From assembly GCA_001972305.1 (NCBI GenBank), contig BDDD01005030.1:1-64000 (forward strand): a DNA stretch of 64,000 bases, read 5' to 3'. Below the pieces are notes generated by a model. The model was not told where the DNA came from, made no database searches, and saw only the letters and a program-made list of their open reading frames with translations. This document shows positions 23,166-34,099 of the stretch, one piece after another. The position numbers and the translations under genes are program-made. Source of the stretch: Cephalotus follicularis (Eukaryota > Streptophyta > Magnoliopsida > Oxalidales > Cephalotaceae). How positions within the stretch are numbered: position 1 is the stretch's first letter; each line of letters begins with the position of its first letter.

Positions 23166-23580
23166 CTATTCTATGGGCATTTGGAGGACATCCTCAACGG
23201 GCTGTGGACGCTCTTGTTCTACATCACCTCTGAGCTCCACGTTTGCTATGGGGAGAACCTTGGACTTCCCCTTGTCCGAGATGACAGTTTTGTAGCATCG
23301 CCTGGCCACCTCTTGATCTCCTCTGACCTCCCCCACGCCAAACCTTGTGGGAAACTTCATTAATAAGTGTCTCGTAGACACTATGACCTCCAACAAGTTC
23401 AGACCTGGTCGCCCCACTATAGCATTGTATGGGCTTGGGGTATCCACCACCAGGAACGTCATCTCTACTTGAGTCTGGTGTGGGGCCGTGCCTGCAACCA
23501 CGGATAGGTTGATAGATCCCAGAGTATGGATCGTCTCACCTGTAAAACCGACCAGTGGGGTTTTGACGGGCTTTAGTTGG
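23166..23580 (-). pseudogene. Protease C-terminal part (Tat)
   Basis: It encodes VGFTGETIHTLGSINL, then FLVVDTPSPYNAIVGRPGLN, the conserved second half of the retroviral-type protease in this lineage. The first half with the active-site aspartate is absent. The sequence runs straight into gag N-terminal coding sequence at about 23580-23600. Confidence 0.8.
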
Positions 23581-23955
23581 TCGGGATGCATTGATCTCAG
23601 GCCTCCTTCCCAGGGGATTGTTGTCCCCTGACCGCCTAAGGGGAAGTTCATCTCCCCTCGACGGGTTTCGCCTGGCACCTCGTGGGTGTCGTTCCTCCAC
23701 CTCTGGTCTATGGGGACCAGACACTCCTCGGACCACTTGCTGAGCGGGTCCGACCTGTTTCTGCTGTTGGTTGGCTAAGGTTGTGAGCAACCGATCAGTA
23801 ACACGCTCCAATCCCTGCAGGAATTGATTGAGCTGCTCTCCCGTGACGGGAGCTGGTTCTTGGGCCACCACTTGGACGGCCTCTGGGGGAGGACCTGCAA
23901 CCTCCTGCTGTTGGCTGCCAGTGGCTCCACCCTGGGTATTCTTCCTCGGGGGCAT
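23536..23955 (-). pseudogene. Gag N-terminal fragment (Tat)
   Basis: It begins with MPPRKNTQGG at 23955, just 3' of the primer site, and is Gln/Pro- and Arg-rich. The conserved central gag domain and zinc knuckle are not there. About 120 codons in, protease sequence appears in another frame. This shows an internal deletion. Confidence 0.75.
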
Positions 23956-23981
23956 GGTTGCTAATGACTTTTTGTCGCGTT

Positions 23982-23998
23982 TCCCACAGACGGCGCCA
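23982..23998 (-). other. Primer binding site of the Tat element
   Basis: The minus strand reads TGGCGCCGTCTGTGGGA, starting two bases inside the LTR edge at 24001. TGGCGCC-type primer sites are usual in Tat/Athila elements. I am not certain which tRNA matches. Confidence 0.75.
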
Positions 23999-24000
23999 AC

Positions 24001-24897
24001 TGTTGATACAGAAATCCTTCTCTCAACAGTATCCTACGTGGAGGACTTTTATTTGTTAAGAGAAACGCTTGTCAATGAATGCCTTGAGGAAGACTTTGAT
24101 CTCGGACACCTGCACAAAGTAACAGAAAAGGTGGAAAGTCCAGGAGGTTGTTCTCCCGGGGACACTCCGACGCTCAAGTTCGACAAAGTGCAGATGAAAC
24201 AATGTTCTTTGTAATGCAAAAATGGCTGACCTTTGTTCAGTCTGTTGAACTTGTATTTATAGTGGTGTTTTGTAACTGTTTTAGCGTGTAATTCGGAGGT
24301 TGTAGCTATCCCCTAGGGAAATGCCGAGGATCTCGGTCATTCCTCTTGATCTCCGCCAATAATGTCGCTGTTTCCTTTGTTTGTAGTTGGTGATGACACT
24401 ATCTCTTCTTTTGGATAAGTACAAATCCAAAGAAATCTGGTGAAGTTAATCTTCTTATCTCATGGATAAGGCTGAGGTCCTTCGTTTCAGGGCTGTGGGG
24501 GAATTAGATCATGATACTGTTGCAGAGGTCACGGTCCTCATTAGTCCGAGGACGAAAGTAGTTTGAATATGTCTGAGGAGGAGGCCCTCAGTTTCTGTGT
24601 AGTGAAGGGATGTCTCCTGTCCTATGTCTGATAGATACTTTGGGCCGATCCTCGGCCCTTACACCCTGGATGTGGTCTCCTGCCTCTAAGTCCGAGGAGT
24701 GTCCTCGGACTTGTGGTCTCAGTATGTTCTCTTCAAAAAATAACGATCCTCGGCTCTTGGTCCGAGAAGGACTTTCTTTGTCATGTGTGTGTTCCTCGGC
24801 ACGGCCTGTTGGCAAGCTCCTAATCCCTCATGGACAGATGATCAAGTCTACGGTGCACACGTGTACTTCTTAATATAACCATATTTTTTCTCCATCA
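24001..24897 (-). repeat. 5' LTR of the Tat element
   Basis: 897 bp, TGTTGATACAG...CCATCA on the plus strand. The edges are set by the primer site on the left and by alignment with the 3' LTR end (16954) on the right. A target duplication cannot be tested because the opposite LTR is cut. Confidence 0.8.
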
Positions 24898-25336
24898 CTT
24901 TTAAAATCAAGATAACGACAGACAAACCTATAAAATGTGGATTAATAAATCATTTATATATGAACTTGTAGCAAAAATATAAATCCTAACCTATAATCAT
25001 AGTGTAACTTACATTTTTGCCAAATATCCATTTTACCTATTAACGTATTATCATTTTCAAATATCCATTTACCAAACGTGTTTAAGTTGTTTTTCATTTT
25101 CGGATTGCATTTGAAAACAATTAACCAAACACCTATTTTACGCAAGAATTCTTGTTATTCTCATAAACAGATTATAATTCTTTGTTTTAACTTTTTTTAA
25201 TGAGACTTGTTAATCTCACAATTCCGCTAAGATCTTTTTTGGTATTATGGTAACTACTTATTCTTTCTTTTCATCTTCATCGGAGTACAAATTTCAATAG
25301 CGGGTTCGTTTTTGTTTTTGCTTCTTAATGATATAT
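24898..25336. other. Intergenic, AT-rich, upstream of F-box copy 1
   Basis: No gene was seen. It probably holds part of the upstream promoter of the first F-box copy, because the duplicated unit begins only at 25337. Copy 2 therefore lacks this sequence in front of it. Confidence 0.5.
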
Positions 25337-25736
25337 TTAGTTCAATCTGTATTATTTAATTGCCTTTGGTAAATACCCAGATGCTAGATTTACTTTTTAT
25401 TTTTTTAATTTGGTTTTTGGTGTTCTTTTGCCCATATGACGAGGCTTGAGATGTCTGTTATTGTTTACTGATTTGGGTTAAATCAGTACAGGTTTATTAC
25501 CCAGATTTCTCTTTTAATGGGTTTAGGAGATGGGTTTTGCATTTGTTTGAAGTCTAGTTAGATTGTTCAACTTTGAATCTACTATGCAAAACCCATGCTT
25601 TAATTTAATTTTATTGATGTTCTTCAATGGTGTGGTGGATTTATTAGTATCCATCGGTTGTCTTTCTCTGTTGAGTATGGTTTTTGAACTTGGATTGAAC
25701 CTAACTATGTCATTTCTTGGCAGGAAGATCTACTCC

Positions 25737-25841
25737 ATGGTTGCAACTGTTGATAATTGTTTTGTCAAGGATTTACCTGTTTTCTTATTTGAAATAGAGT
25801 TTATGAGACTCGATTGCCTTTTCTTCGGGGCTCCTGCTTAA
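25737..25841 (+). CDS. Upstream ORF in the F-box 5' leader, copy 1
   Basis: An ATG at 25737 opens a 34-residue frame (MVATVDNCFVKDLP...) that stops TAA at 25839-25841, only 12 bases before the main ATG. It lies just after a probable leader intron acceptor (TTCTTGGCAG ending at 25723). Its single difference in copy 2 (A to C in an Ile codon) is silent. It could damp translation of the F-box protein. Whether it is translated is unknown. Confidence 0.4.
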   Translation: MVATVDNCFVKDLPVFLFEIEFMRLDCLFFGAPA

Positions 25842-25853
25842 TTGTTTTGGATT

Positions 25854-27113
25854 ATGGACCACTTGCCTGTTGAAGTCATTGGGAACATACTCTCTCGCCT
25901 TGGAGGTGCTCGAGATGTGGTAATAGCCTCTGCAACATGTCGGAAATGGCGAGAGGCTTTCCGCAAACACCTTCACACACTTTCCTTTAATTCTAATCAC
26001 TGGCCTGTTTATCATGACCTCACAACTAATCGACTGGAGATCCTGATAACTCAAACTATATTCCAAACCACGGGATTACAAGGTCTATCGATTTTAATGT
26101 ATGAAGTTGATGTATTCTCGGCTTCCACAGTTATTGCTTGGCTCATGTATACTAGGGAAACCTTGCGCCGATTGTTTTATAACGTTCGGACTAACCCTCA
26201 TGTTAACATTCTTGAAATCTGTGGGAGACAGAAGCTGGAAATGTTGTATTTGGCTCATAATTCCATTACTGGGGTTGAACCCAATTTTCAGAGATTCCCT
26301 TGTTTGAAATCCCTTTCTTTAAGTTATATTAATATTTCAGCATTGGATTTGAGTCTTTTGCTTTCTGCCTGCCCAAAGATTGAGACTTTGGAACTTATAA
26401 ATCCGGACATTGCAATGTCAGATGCACAGGTGACTGTTGAACTATGCAGTCCAACGTTGAAGAGTGTATATGTTGAAGCAATCAGTTTGGACAAGTTTAT
26501 CTTGGAGGCTGATGGTGTTGAGCTTTTGCACTTGAAAGATTGTGCCCTTGAACTTTTTGAACTCATTGGCAAGGGGACTTTGAAGCATTTCAAGATTGAT
26601 GATGTTAGTGTTATACATCTTGATATTGGTGAGACTTTTGATAATCTTGAAAGTGTAGATGTTAGCAACTTCACTATTAATTGGCCAAAATTCTATCATA
26701 TGATTTCGAGGTCGTCAAAGTTGAGGAAACTTCGGCTTTGGGATGTGGTATTCGATGATGAGGAGGACGTTCTGGCTTTGGAATTAATTGCCGTTAGTTT
26801 TCCACAGTTGAGCCATCTATCATTGAGTTATGACTTGAGAGATGGAGTGCTTTACTATGTGTTGCAAGGGTCTTCTCATTTGGAAAATGTGGCTGTGTTG
26901 GAGCTCGGATGGACCATCATTAATGATCTTTTCACACAGTGGGTTGAGGGGCTGCTAAAAAGATGCACGAATCTGAAGAAGTTGGTCATCTATGGAGTTG
27001 TTTCTGAGGCCAAAACTCATGAAGAATGTCAGATGCTTGCCAGTTTCACTTCATCAATTGTTCAGCTCATGAGAAAATATATGAAGGTCGAGGTGCAGTT
27101 TGAGTATGAATGA
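25854..27113 (+). CDS. F-box/LRR-repeat protein (At1g67190 type), copy 1
   Basis: 419 aa, intronless in the coding part. I start at the ATG at 25854 (MDHLPVEVIGNILSRL), because the open frame upstream begins only with a TTG and four extra residues. Residues about 2-45 are the F-box that binds SKP1/ASK adaptors of SCF ubiquitin ligases. The rest is irregular leucine-rich repeats (FPCLKSLSLSYINISALDL, LRKLRLWDVVFDD, NVAVLELGWTIINDLF) that would bind the substrate. The C-terminus is VEVQFEYE. The sequence closely recalls the Arabidopsis At1g67190 product, whose substrate I do not know. A 5' leader intron is likely (donor near 25490, acceptor at 25723). Confidence 0.93.
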   Translation: MDHLPVEVIGNILSRLGGARDVVIASATCRKWREAFRKHLHTLSFNSNHWPVYHDLTTNRLEILITQTIFQTTGLQGLSILMYEVDVFSASTVIAWLMYTRETLRRLFYNVRTNPHVNILEICGRQKLEMLYLAHNSITGVEPNFQRFPCLKSLSLSYINISALDLSLLLSACPKIETLELINPDIAMSDAQVTVELCSPTLKSVYVEAISLDKFILEADGVELLHLKDCALELFELIGKGTLKHFKIDDVSVIHLDIGETFDNLESVDVSNFTINWPKFYHMISRSSKLRKLRLWDVVFDDEEDVLALELIAVSFPQLSHLSLSYDLRDGVLYYVLQGSSHLENVAVLELGWTIINDLFTQWVEGLLKRCTNLKKLVIYGVVSEAKTHEECQMLASFTSSIVQLMRKYMKVEVQFEYE

Positions 27114-27366
27114 GTTATTATTGGAATTCCTTGGTCAATATTTAAGTTTGGGTTCACGAATGAGTTTTATAGAGACATTTTCAGGTAAGATTGACATCAT
27201 GTATAGCTTGAGATTTTTTTTTTTATGTGTCTTACACTGCTGATAGTTGGAAGTCCCCTTTGATTAAAAAAGTTCTTGGTTTACCAAAAGAAACATGTTT
27301 TATGCTTATTTTGTTGTCATTACCTAAATTAGTATGTGATAGCTATTTCCTTTGCCATACAAAATG

Positions 27367-27371
<5 letters not shown>

Positions 27372-27420
<49 letters not shown>

Positions 27421-27436
27421 CACACACACACAGTAA
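27372..27436. repeat. CT microsatellite followed by CA run, copy 1
   Basis: About 45 bases of CT repeat, then AAACACACACACACAG. It is the same length in copy 2 at 32721-32785. It sits in or just after the F-box 3' region. Confidence 0.9.
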
Positions 27437-27980
27437 TTTGTTGTCCTACAAAATGCACGCATGCATACATGCCAGCGCGCACACACACGTTCTTGCCCGT
27501 GCCTGCCCGTGCCCATGTATACCACTCACATATGCAAGCACACACGTGTGGTTGTACTGTTTGGCTTTCGTTGCTAATCCACCCGGTGTTTCCAATATCC
27601 TTGAGTGATGCAACTAAAGTGCTTTTGGTTGCCTTTTGACATAGGTTTCCCATTAGTCCTGCAGATTTGGTATGGAGATAATGCAAATGATTTTTGAGTT
27701 TTGTTACTGAATTTGATTGTGGTTTCTTATAATGATTTTAGCTTGCATGATATTTATGCAGAGCAAGGAGAAACTGCTAATATAATTGTAAACAATCCAG
27801 AACTACGAATGATTAGAACTGCACTAGTATAAAGTTATTTGGTTTGCAGACTAATAATTATCAAATATTTAAATGGCCCGACGAACTTTACTTATGAAAC
27901 AGTGGACTAATGTTTTGTTGGTATGTTTGTTTAATTGAGTGTCTGGAAGAATCAACCTACATAGCTGTTGTAGTAAAATA

Positions 27981-28750
27981 GGAAGCACCGACATGCCAAA
28001 CAAGGCAGCACGTCGATGTCTGATGCATGTCAGACAGACACGTTTCAAAAAGGCGGTCAACATGTCGGTGACGGTCAACGGTGCCCTACATGCAGTCAAT
28101 GGACGTCTGACACGTTTTGATGGCATAATTGTAAAAAAAAATGTTACTTAAAAAAACAGACATGTTAACAATCCCAAGAAGAAGCTACGACGTACCTGGC
28201 TGGAAGAGGAGAAGGCGCATTGGCTGTACGATTCACACCAGATAAGAAGAAACAAAATTGTACGTGTAATTGACTTTCTCTTTCTCAATCTCTCTTTGTT
28301 TTCGATTGCAGTAAAACAAGCGTTTGATTTCTTCTTCTTTTTTTTTGTCTCTCACAAAGGAGAGCTCCTCTTGTTGCAGTTCTCTTTTTTGATCTCTATG
28401 TTATTTGTGACTTGCATGCTCTTTTTTGATATGTGGACTAGTTCTATGTTTATATATGTGTATATATAATGATGGTTATATTATATTGTCGTTATATGTA
28501 ATATTGTAATGTTATATATTTGTTAGATATAATTGATTATTTTAATTAATGTTATATAGTTCTCTGTTTTGTTATATGAGTTAGACAATTCGATAGTATT
28601 AACGTGATAATAATTAAATTTATATAAATTTATTTTAGGCTTTTATTTATAGCGTGTATATATTTCTACAACGTGTCCTAACATGTTGGAATCCCAATTT
28701 TTTTAAATTACGTGTCTTCATGTCGTGTCGCGTGTTCGTGTGGGTGCTAC
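27981..28750. mobile_element. Inverted-repeat element, possibly hAT-derived, copy 1
   Basis: The left end GAAGCACCGACATG and the complement of the right end (GTAGCACCCACACG) form imperfect inverted repeats about 770 bp apart. The flanks TAAAATAG and TTAGGTAG agree at five of eight bases, perhaps a decayed 8-bp target duplication. There is no coding capacity. The call is tentative. Confidence 0.4.
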
Positions 28751-29296
28751 TTAGGTAGTAACAGCTCTTACACATTATAATTTTCTGTGGAGTTTAGTGT
28801 CTTTGCACATTGGCTTCATACAAATCACATTAAATTATAATAGTTATTCAAACATCCGCTTAAGCTAAATATGTTGCTTTTTTAATGAGGCTTTTACATC
28901 ATATAATCATATGTTTATAGAGTTGATGAAATAGTTAAATATTGGATCCACTTGAACATGCTTGGATATTTTAGATGTAATGTTAAATATAAACTATATA
29001 TAGATGATGGATATTTTGTTCCATTTGTATTTCTTCCTAGATGAGTGAGATTGACTGTATGGGGTTTGAGGGGAACTAATGTACTTGGGAGTTTCTTGGA
29101 TTGCTTAAATCTCTATGGGAAACTAATTAAAGAAAAAGGAAAAGGAATCATTTGGATTAGAATTACGATAGTATAAATGTCCTCGTGGGAGCATGGGACT
29201 ATCTGGCTTTTCTATCATCTCCAATTCCTGATGGCGGGCCCAACCTTTTTCCAGCTGTTAAATAGCTCCTTCACATATTTCATAGCAGCCATGTAT

Positions 29297-29675
29297 ACAA
29301 AAACAACAACAACAACAACAATAACAACAACAACTATGCCTCAATCCCAAACTAGTTGGGGTTAAATACAAGAATCCTCTTTCTCCATTGCGCTCTATGT
29401 AGAGCTATATCGGTTGTAAGTTCCTTGTTGAGTAAATCATTCTTTATTACTTCTACCCATGTAGTTTTAGGTCTATCGCTCTCCCTCCTGTGTCCATCTA
29501 CTTGGAATCTATTGTATTTTCTCACCGGTGCATCTAGAGGTCTACGGTCGACATGTCCAAACCACCTTAGATACTTTTCTCTCGTATGCATGTGACTGTA
29601 AATTTGTAATAGGTGGTCAACAATTACCATAGATTTATTTTCTGTCAATTTTTCCAATATGCAGATAAATTTCAA
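29297..29675 (-). pseudogene. RTE-type LINE 3' fragment, copy 1
   Basis: The minus-strand frame contains LRWFGHVDRRPLDAPVRK and the PKTTWVEVIKNDL pattern, the C-terminal tail of plant RTE LINE reverse transcriptases. It ends with CCCAACTAGTTTGGGATTGA and a TTG repeat, the usual 3' terminus of these elements. It is strongly 5'-truncated and not functional. Confidence 0.8.
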
Positions 29676-31085
29676 GTCATTCTATTGGTTTTTTCTCTTG
29701 AGGTTAATTGATCTTGAGAATCTGGTCACCAACTTTATTTTAAAAATTTTGATGATGCTTTTATCTTCTTAGGAATGCTTGTTTTCCTGTTGGACTGGTC
29801 TCCTTTCAAATGTTCTATATAGGTGATTTGAGGAATCCTTTCTCTTAGATGGGTCAATATTACCACTGATATTTTATCTCTTGAATTAGTGTGTTCTGAT
29901 TGCATAATTACTGCAGCCTCGCACTTGATCACGTTGTAGTTTAAATGCAATGGTTTCAGCATCTATGTCTATGGTAACTGCCAAGTGAAAATAAATTCAT
30001 GTCAAGGCACTAGCCTTTGTGATCTGTTTAGGATTCTGATTCCTGGTTATTTGGTCGCTGGTCAAGGATGGTGGTGTAAGCCTATTAGAAGTTTTTGTGG
30101 ACTCGGTTAATGGAAGACTTATTTGTGGTATGTGGGAGGATTTTTAGAAGAATATTTTCTTTGAAGTTGGAAGTGGGAGCAAGTTATTACTCTAGCAGAT
30201 GGGAACTAAGGGCTAAAACCATATTTTTTTTTATATATTTTGTATTTGATGGTGGTTGATACGCTGGCAACAGTTGAGAGTTTCTTGAGAGGACACAGCT
30301 ACCTTCCTTTGGGATTCTAAATACTCTCATGAGTTGTGCAATTTATGTGGTTCAGGGTTGTTGGTGAAGATGCTGATTGTTGGGGAGCTTGTTAGGCTAT
30401 GTAGAGTTACATCTTTTCTTCTTTTTTTTAGGTTGTTATTTCTGCTGTTTTTTTTTTTTGGAGTTGCTGTCATACGTGTGTGCGTAAAGGTAAAGCCAAC
30501 GGATATGTATTGATTATATGGTAGCCTGGTAGTTGTGAGTTTGGTGTTTATTATTCTTTGTTGGCTGGTTGTTTGGATAGTGCCAATGATATCAAGGCAA
30601 CTAATGAAGTGTTAGAGATGGAGTTTTAAGAAGGGAAATTGTTTAGGTGCATGGAGGACGGTGTCCTTGCACTTGATGTGGACTATTAGTTCAATCTGTA
30701 TTATTTAATTGCCTTTGGTAAATACCCAGATGCTAGATTTACTTTTTATTTTTTTAATTTGGTTTTTGGTGTTCTTTTGCCCATATGACGAGGCTTGAGA
30801 TGTCTGTTATTGTTTACTGATTTGGGTTAAATCAGTACAGGTTTATTACCCAGATTTCTCTTTTAATGGGTTTCGGAGATGGGTTTTGCATTTGTTTGAA
30901 GTCTAGTTAGATTGTTCAACTTTGAATCTACTATGCAAAACCCATGCTTTAATTTATTTTTCTTGATGTTCTTCAATGGTGTGGTGGATTTATTAGTATC
31001 CATCGGTTGTCTTTCTCTGTTGAGTATGGTTTTTGAACTTGGATTGAACCTAACTATGTCATTTCTTGGCAGGAAGATCTACTCC

Positions 31086-31190
31086 ATGGTTGCAACTGTT
31101 GATAATTGTTTTGTCAAGGATTTACCTGTTTTCTTATTTGAAATCGAGTTTATGAGACTCGATTGCCTTTTCTTCGGGGCTCCTGCTTAA
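31086..31190 (+). CDS. Upstream ORF in the F-box 5' leader, copy 2
   Basis: It has the same 34-residue product as at 25737-25841. The only base change seen is synonymous. Confidence 0.4.
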   Translation: MVATVDNCFVKDLPVFLFEIEFMRLDCLFFGAPA

Positions 31191-31202
31191 TTGTTTTGGA
31201 TT

Positions 31203-32462
31203 ATGGACCACTTGCCTGTTGAAGTCATTGGGAACATACTCTCTCGCCTTGGAGGTGCTCGAGATGTGGTAATAGCCTCTGCAACATGTCGGAAATGGCG
31301 AGAGGCTTTCCGCAAACACCTTCACACACTTTCCTTTAATTCTAATCACTGGCCTGTTTATCATGACCTCACAACTAATCGACTGGAGATCCTGATAACT
31401 CAAACTATATTCCAAACCACGGGATTACAAGGTCTATCGATTTTAATGTATGAAGTTGATGTATTCTCGGCTTCCACAGTTATTGCTTGGCTCATGTATA
31501 CTAGGGAAACCTTGCGCCGATTGTTTTATAACGTTCGGACTAACCCTCATGTTAACATTCTTGAAATCTGTGGGAGACAGAAGCTGGAAATGTTGTATTT
31601 GGCTCATAATTCCATCACTGGGGTTGAACCCAATTTTCAGAGATTCCCTTGTTTGAAATCCCTTTCTTTAAGTTATATTAATATTTCAGCATTGGATTTG
31701 AGTCTTTTGCTTTCTGCCTGCCCAAAGATTGAGACTTTGGAACTTATAAATCCGGACATTGCAATGTCAGATGCACAGGTGACTGTTGAACTATGCAGTC
31801 CAACGTTGAAGAGTGTATATGTTGAAGCAATCAGTTTGGACAAGTTTATCTTGGAGGCTGATGGTGTTGAGCTTTTGCACTTGAAAGATTGTGCCCTTGA
31901 ACTTTTTGAACTCATTGGCAAGGGGACTTTGAAGCATTTCAAGATTGATGATGTTAGTGTTATACATCTTGATATTGGTGAGACTTTTGATAATCTTGAA
32001 AGTGTAGATGTTAGCAACTTCACTATTAATTGGCCAAAATTCTATCATATGATTTCGAGGTCGTCAAAGTTGAGGAAACTTCGGCTTTGGGATGTGGTAT
32101 TCGATGATGAGGAGGACGTTCTGGCTTTGGAATTAATTGCCGTTAGTTTTCCACAGTTGAGCCATCTATCATTGAGTTATGACTTGAGAGATGGAGTGCT
32201 TTACTATGTGTTGCAAGGGTCTTCTCATTTGGAAAATGTGGCTGTGTTGGAGCTCGGATGGACCATCATTAATGATCTTTTCACACAGTGGGTTGAGGGG
32301 CTGCTAAAAAGATGCACGAATCTGAAGAAGTTGGTCATCTATGGAGTTGTTTCTGAGGCCAAAACTCATGAAGAATGTCAGATGCTTGCCAGTTTCACTT
32401 CATCAATTGTTCAGCTCATGAGAAAATATATGAAGGTCGAGGTGCAGTTTGAGTATGAATGA
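31203..32462 (+). CDS. F-box/LRR-repeat protein (At1g67190 type), copy 2
   Basis: The encoded 419 residues are the same as in copy 1. The one coding difference I noticed is ATT to ATC in an Ile codon (31616 against 26267). The leader, the probable leader intron and the 3' region are also duplicated, so this copy could be expressed if the 350 bp upstream that it keeps (30686-31030) hold the promoter. Beyond that it is preceded by the end of unit 1 in place of the original upstream DNA. Confidence 0.92.
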   Translation: MDHLPVEVIGNILSRLGGARDVVIASATCRKWREAFRKHLHTLSFNSNHWPVYHDLTTNRLEILITQTIFQTTGLQGLSILMYEVDVFSASTVIAWLMYTRETLRRLFYNVRTNPHVNILEICGRQKLEMLYLAHNSITGVEPNFQRFPCLKSLSLSYINISALDLSLLLSACPKIETLELINPDIAMSDAQVTVELCSPTLKSVYVEAISLDKFILEADGVELLHLKDCALELFELIGKGTLKHFKIDDVSVIHLDIGETFDNLESVDVSNFTINWPKFYHMISRSSKLRKLRLWDVVFDDEEDVLALELIAVSFPQLSHLSLSYDLRDGVLYYVLQGSSHLENVAVLELGWTIINDLFTQWVEGLLKRCTNLKKLVIYGVVSEAKTHEECQMLASFTSSIVQLMRKYMKVEVQFEYE

Positions 32463-32715
32463 GTTATTATTGGAATTCCTTGGTCAATATTTAAGTTTGG
32501 GTTCACGAATGAGTTTTATAGAGACATTTTCAGGTAAGATTGACATCATGTATAGCTTGAGATTTTTTTTTTTATGTGTCTTACACTGCTGATAGTTGGA
32601 AGTCCCCTTTGATTAAAAAAGTTCTTGGTTTACCAAAAGAAACATGTTTTATGCTTATTTTGTTGTCATTACCTAAATTAGTATGTGATAGCTATTTCCT
32701 TTGCCATACAAAATG

Positions 32716-32720
<5 letters not shown>

Positions 32721-32769
<49 letters not shown>

Positions 32770-32785
32770 CACACACACACAGTAA
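32721..32785. repeat. CT microsatellite followed by CA run, copy 2
   Basis: The same as 27372-27436 in composition and length. Confidence 0.9.
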
Positions 32786-33329
32786 TTTGTTGTCCTACAA
32801 AATGCACGCATGCATACATGCCAGCGCGCACACACACGTTCTTGCCCGTGCCTGCCCGTGCCCATGTATACCACTCACATATGCAAGCACACACGTGTGG
32901 TTGTACTGTTTGGCTTTCGTTGCTAATCCACCCGGTGTTTCCAATATCCTTGAGTGATGCAACTAAAGTGCTTTTGGTTGCCTTTTGACATAGGTTTCCC
33001 ATTAGTCCTGCAGATTTGGTATGGAGATAATGCAAATGATTTTTGAGTTTTGTTACTGAATTTGATTGTGGTTTCTTATAATGATTTTAGCTTGCATGAT
33101 ATTTATGCAGAGCAAGGAGAAACTGCTAATATAATTGTAAACAATCCAGAACTACGAATGATTAGAACTGCACTAGTATAAAGTTATTTGGTTTGCAGAC
33201 TAATAATTATCAAATATTTAAATAACCCGACAAACTTTACTTATGAAACAGTGGACTAATGTTTTGTTGGTATGTTTGTTTAATTGAGTGTCTGGAAGAA
33301 TCAACCTACATAGCTGTTGTAGTAAAATA

Positions 33330-34099
33330 GGAAGCACCGACATGCCAAACAAGGCAGCACGTCGATGTCTGATGCATGTCAGACAGACACGTTTCAAAAA
33401 GGCGGTCAACATGTCGGTGACGGTCAACGGTGCCCTACATGCAGTCAATGGACGTCTGACACGTTTTGATGGCATAATTGTAAAAAAAAATGTTACTTAA
33501 AAAAACAGACATGTTAACAATCCCAAGAAGAAGCTACGACGTACCTGGCTGGAAGAGGAGAAGGCGCATTGGCTGTACGATTCACACCAGATAAGAAGAA
33601 ACAAAATTGTACGTGTAATTGACTTTCTCTTTCTCAATCTCTCTTTGTTTTCGATTGCAGTAAAACAAGCGTTTGATTTCTTCTTCTTTTTTTTTGTCTC
33701 TCACAAAGGAGAGCTCCTCTTGTTGCAGTTCTCTTTTTTGATCTCTATGTTATTTGTGACTTGCATGCTCTTTTTTGATATGTGGACTAGTTCTATGTTT
33801 ATATATGTGTATATATAATGATGGTTATATTATATTGTCGTTATATGTAATATTGTAATGTTATATATTTGTTAGATATAATTGATTATTTTAATTAATG
33901 TTATATAGTTCTCTGTTTTGTTATATGAGTTAGACAATTCGATAGTATTAACGTGATAATAATTAAATTTATATAAATTTATTTTAGGCTTTTATTTATA
34001 GCGTGTATATATTTCTACAACGTGTCCTAACATGTTGGAATCCCAATTTTTTTAAATTACGTGTCTTCATGTCGTGTCGCGTGTTCGTGTGGGTGCTAC
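33330..34099. mobile_element. Inverted-repeat element, possibly hAT-derived, copy 2
   Basis: A duplicate of 27981-28750, carried along by the segmental duplication and not independently inserted. Confidence 0.4.

Larger units (their letters stand above)
16561..24897 (-). mobile_element. Tat-lineage Ty3/gypsy element, deleted, with antisense gene
   Basis: The minus-strand element has a 5' LTR at 24001-24897, a primer site (23982-23998, TGGCGCCGTCTGTGGGA on the minus strand), a short gag N-terminus, partial protease, RT, partial RNase H and integrase, a polypurine tract (16955-16966) and a 3' LTR cut to 394 bp. Between the end of integrase and the 3' LTR lies a plus-strand spliced gene. An extra gene there, often antisense, is a known trait of the Tat lineage. 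The main body of gag, the protease active site and much of the RNase H are missing, so the element is non-autonomous. Confidence 0.85.
25337..30685. repeat. Tandem duplication unit 1 (5349 bp)
   Basis: Every landmark here recurs exactly 5349 bases later, including the F-box gene, a CT microsatellite, the inverted-repeat element and the LINE tail. Only about a dozen or so single-base differences were noticed by eye, and no net length change. The head-to-tail junction at 30685/30686 joins the unit end directly to its start, with about 2 bp of shared sequence. Confidence 0.95.

Noticed and set aside
25563..25841. 92-residue hydrophobic open frame before F-box copy 1 (also 30912-31190)
   Set aside because: It runs across a probable leader intron acceptor at 25723 and does not begin with a supported ATG in a mature transcript. 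Only the part from 25737 is plausible as an upstream ORF.
27372..27436. Possible CRISPR-like or satellite array
   Set aside because: It is a simple dinucleotide microsatellite. No spaced direct repeats typical of CRISPR occur in this eukaryotic DNA.
27324..27686. Open frames with long Ser-Leu or Arg-Glu runs on both strands near the CT microsatellite
   Set aside because: They are translations of a CT/GA repeat. The low-complexity runs have no independent support as protein.
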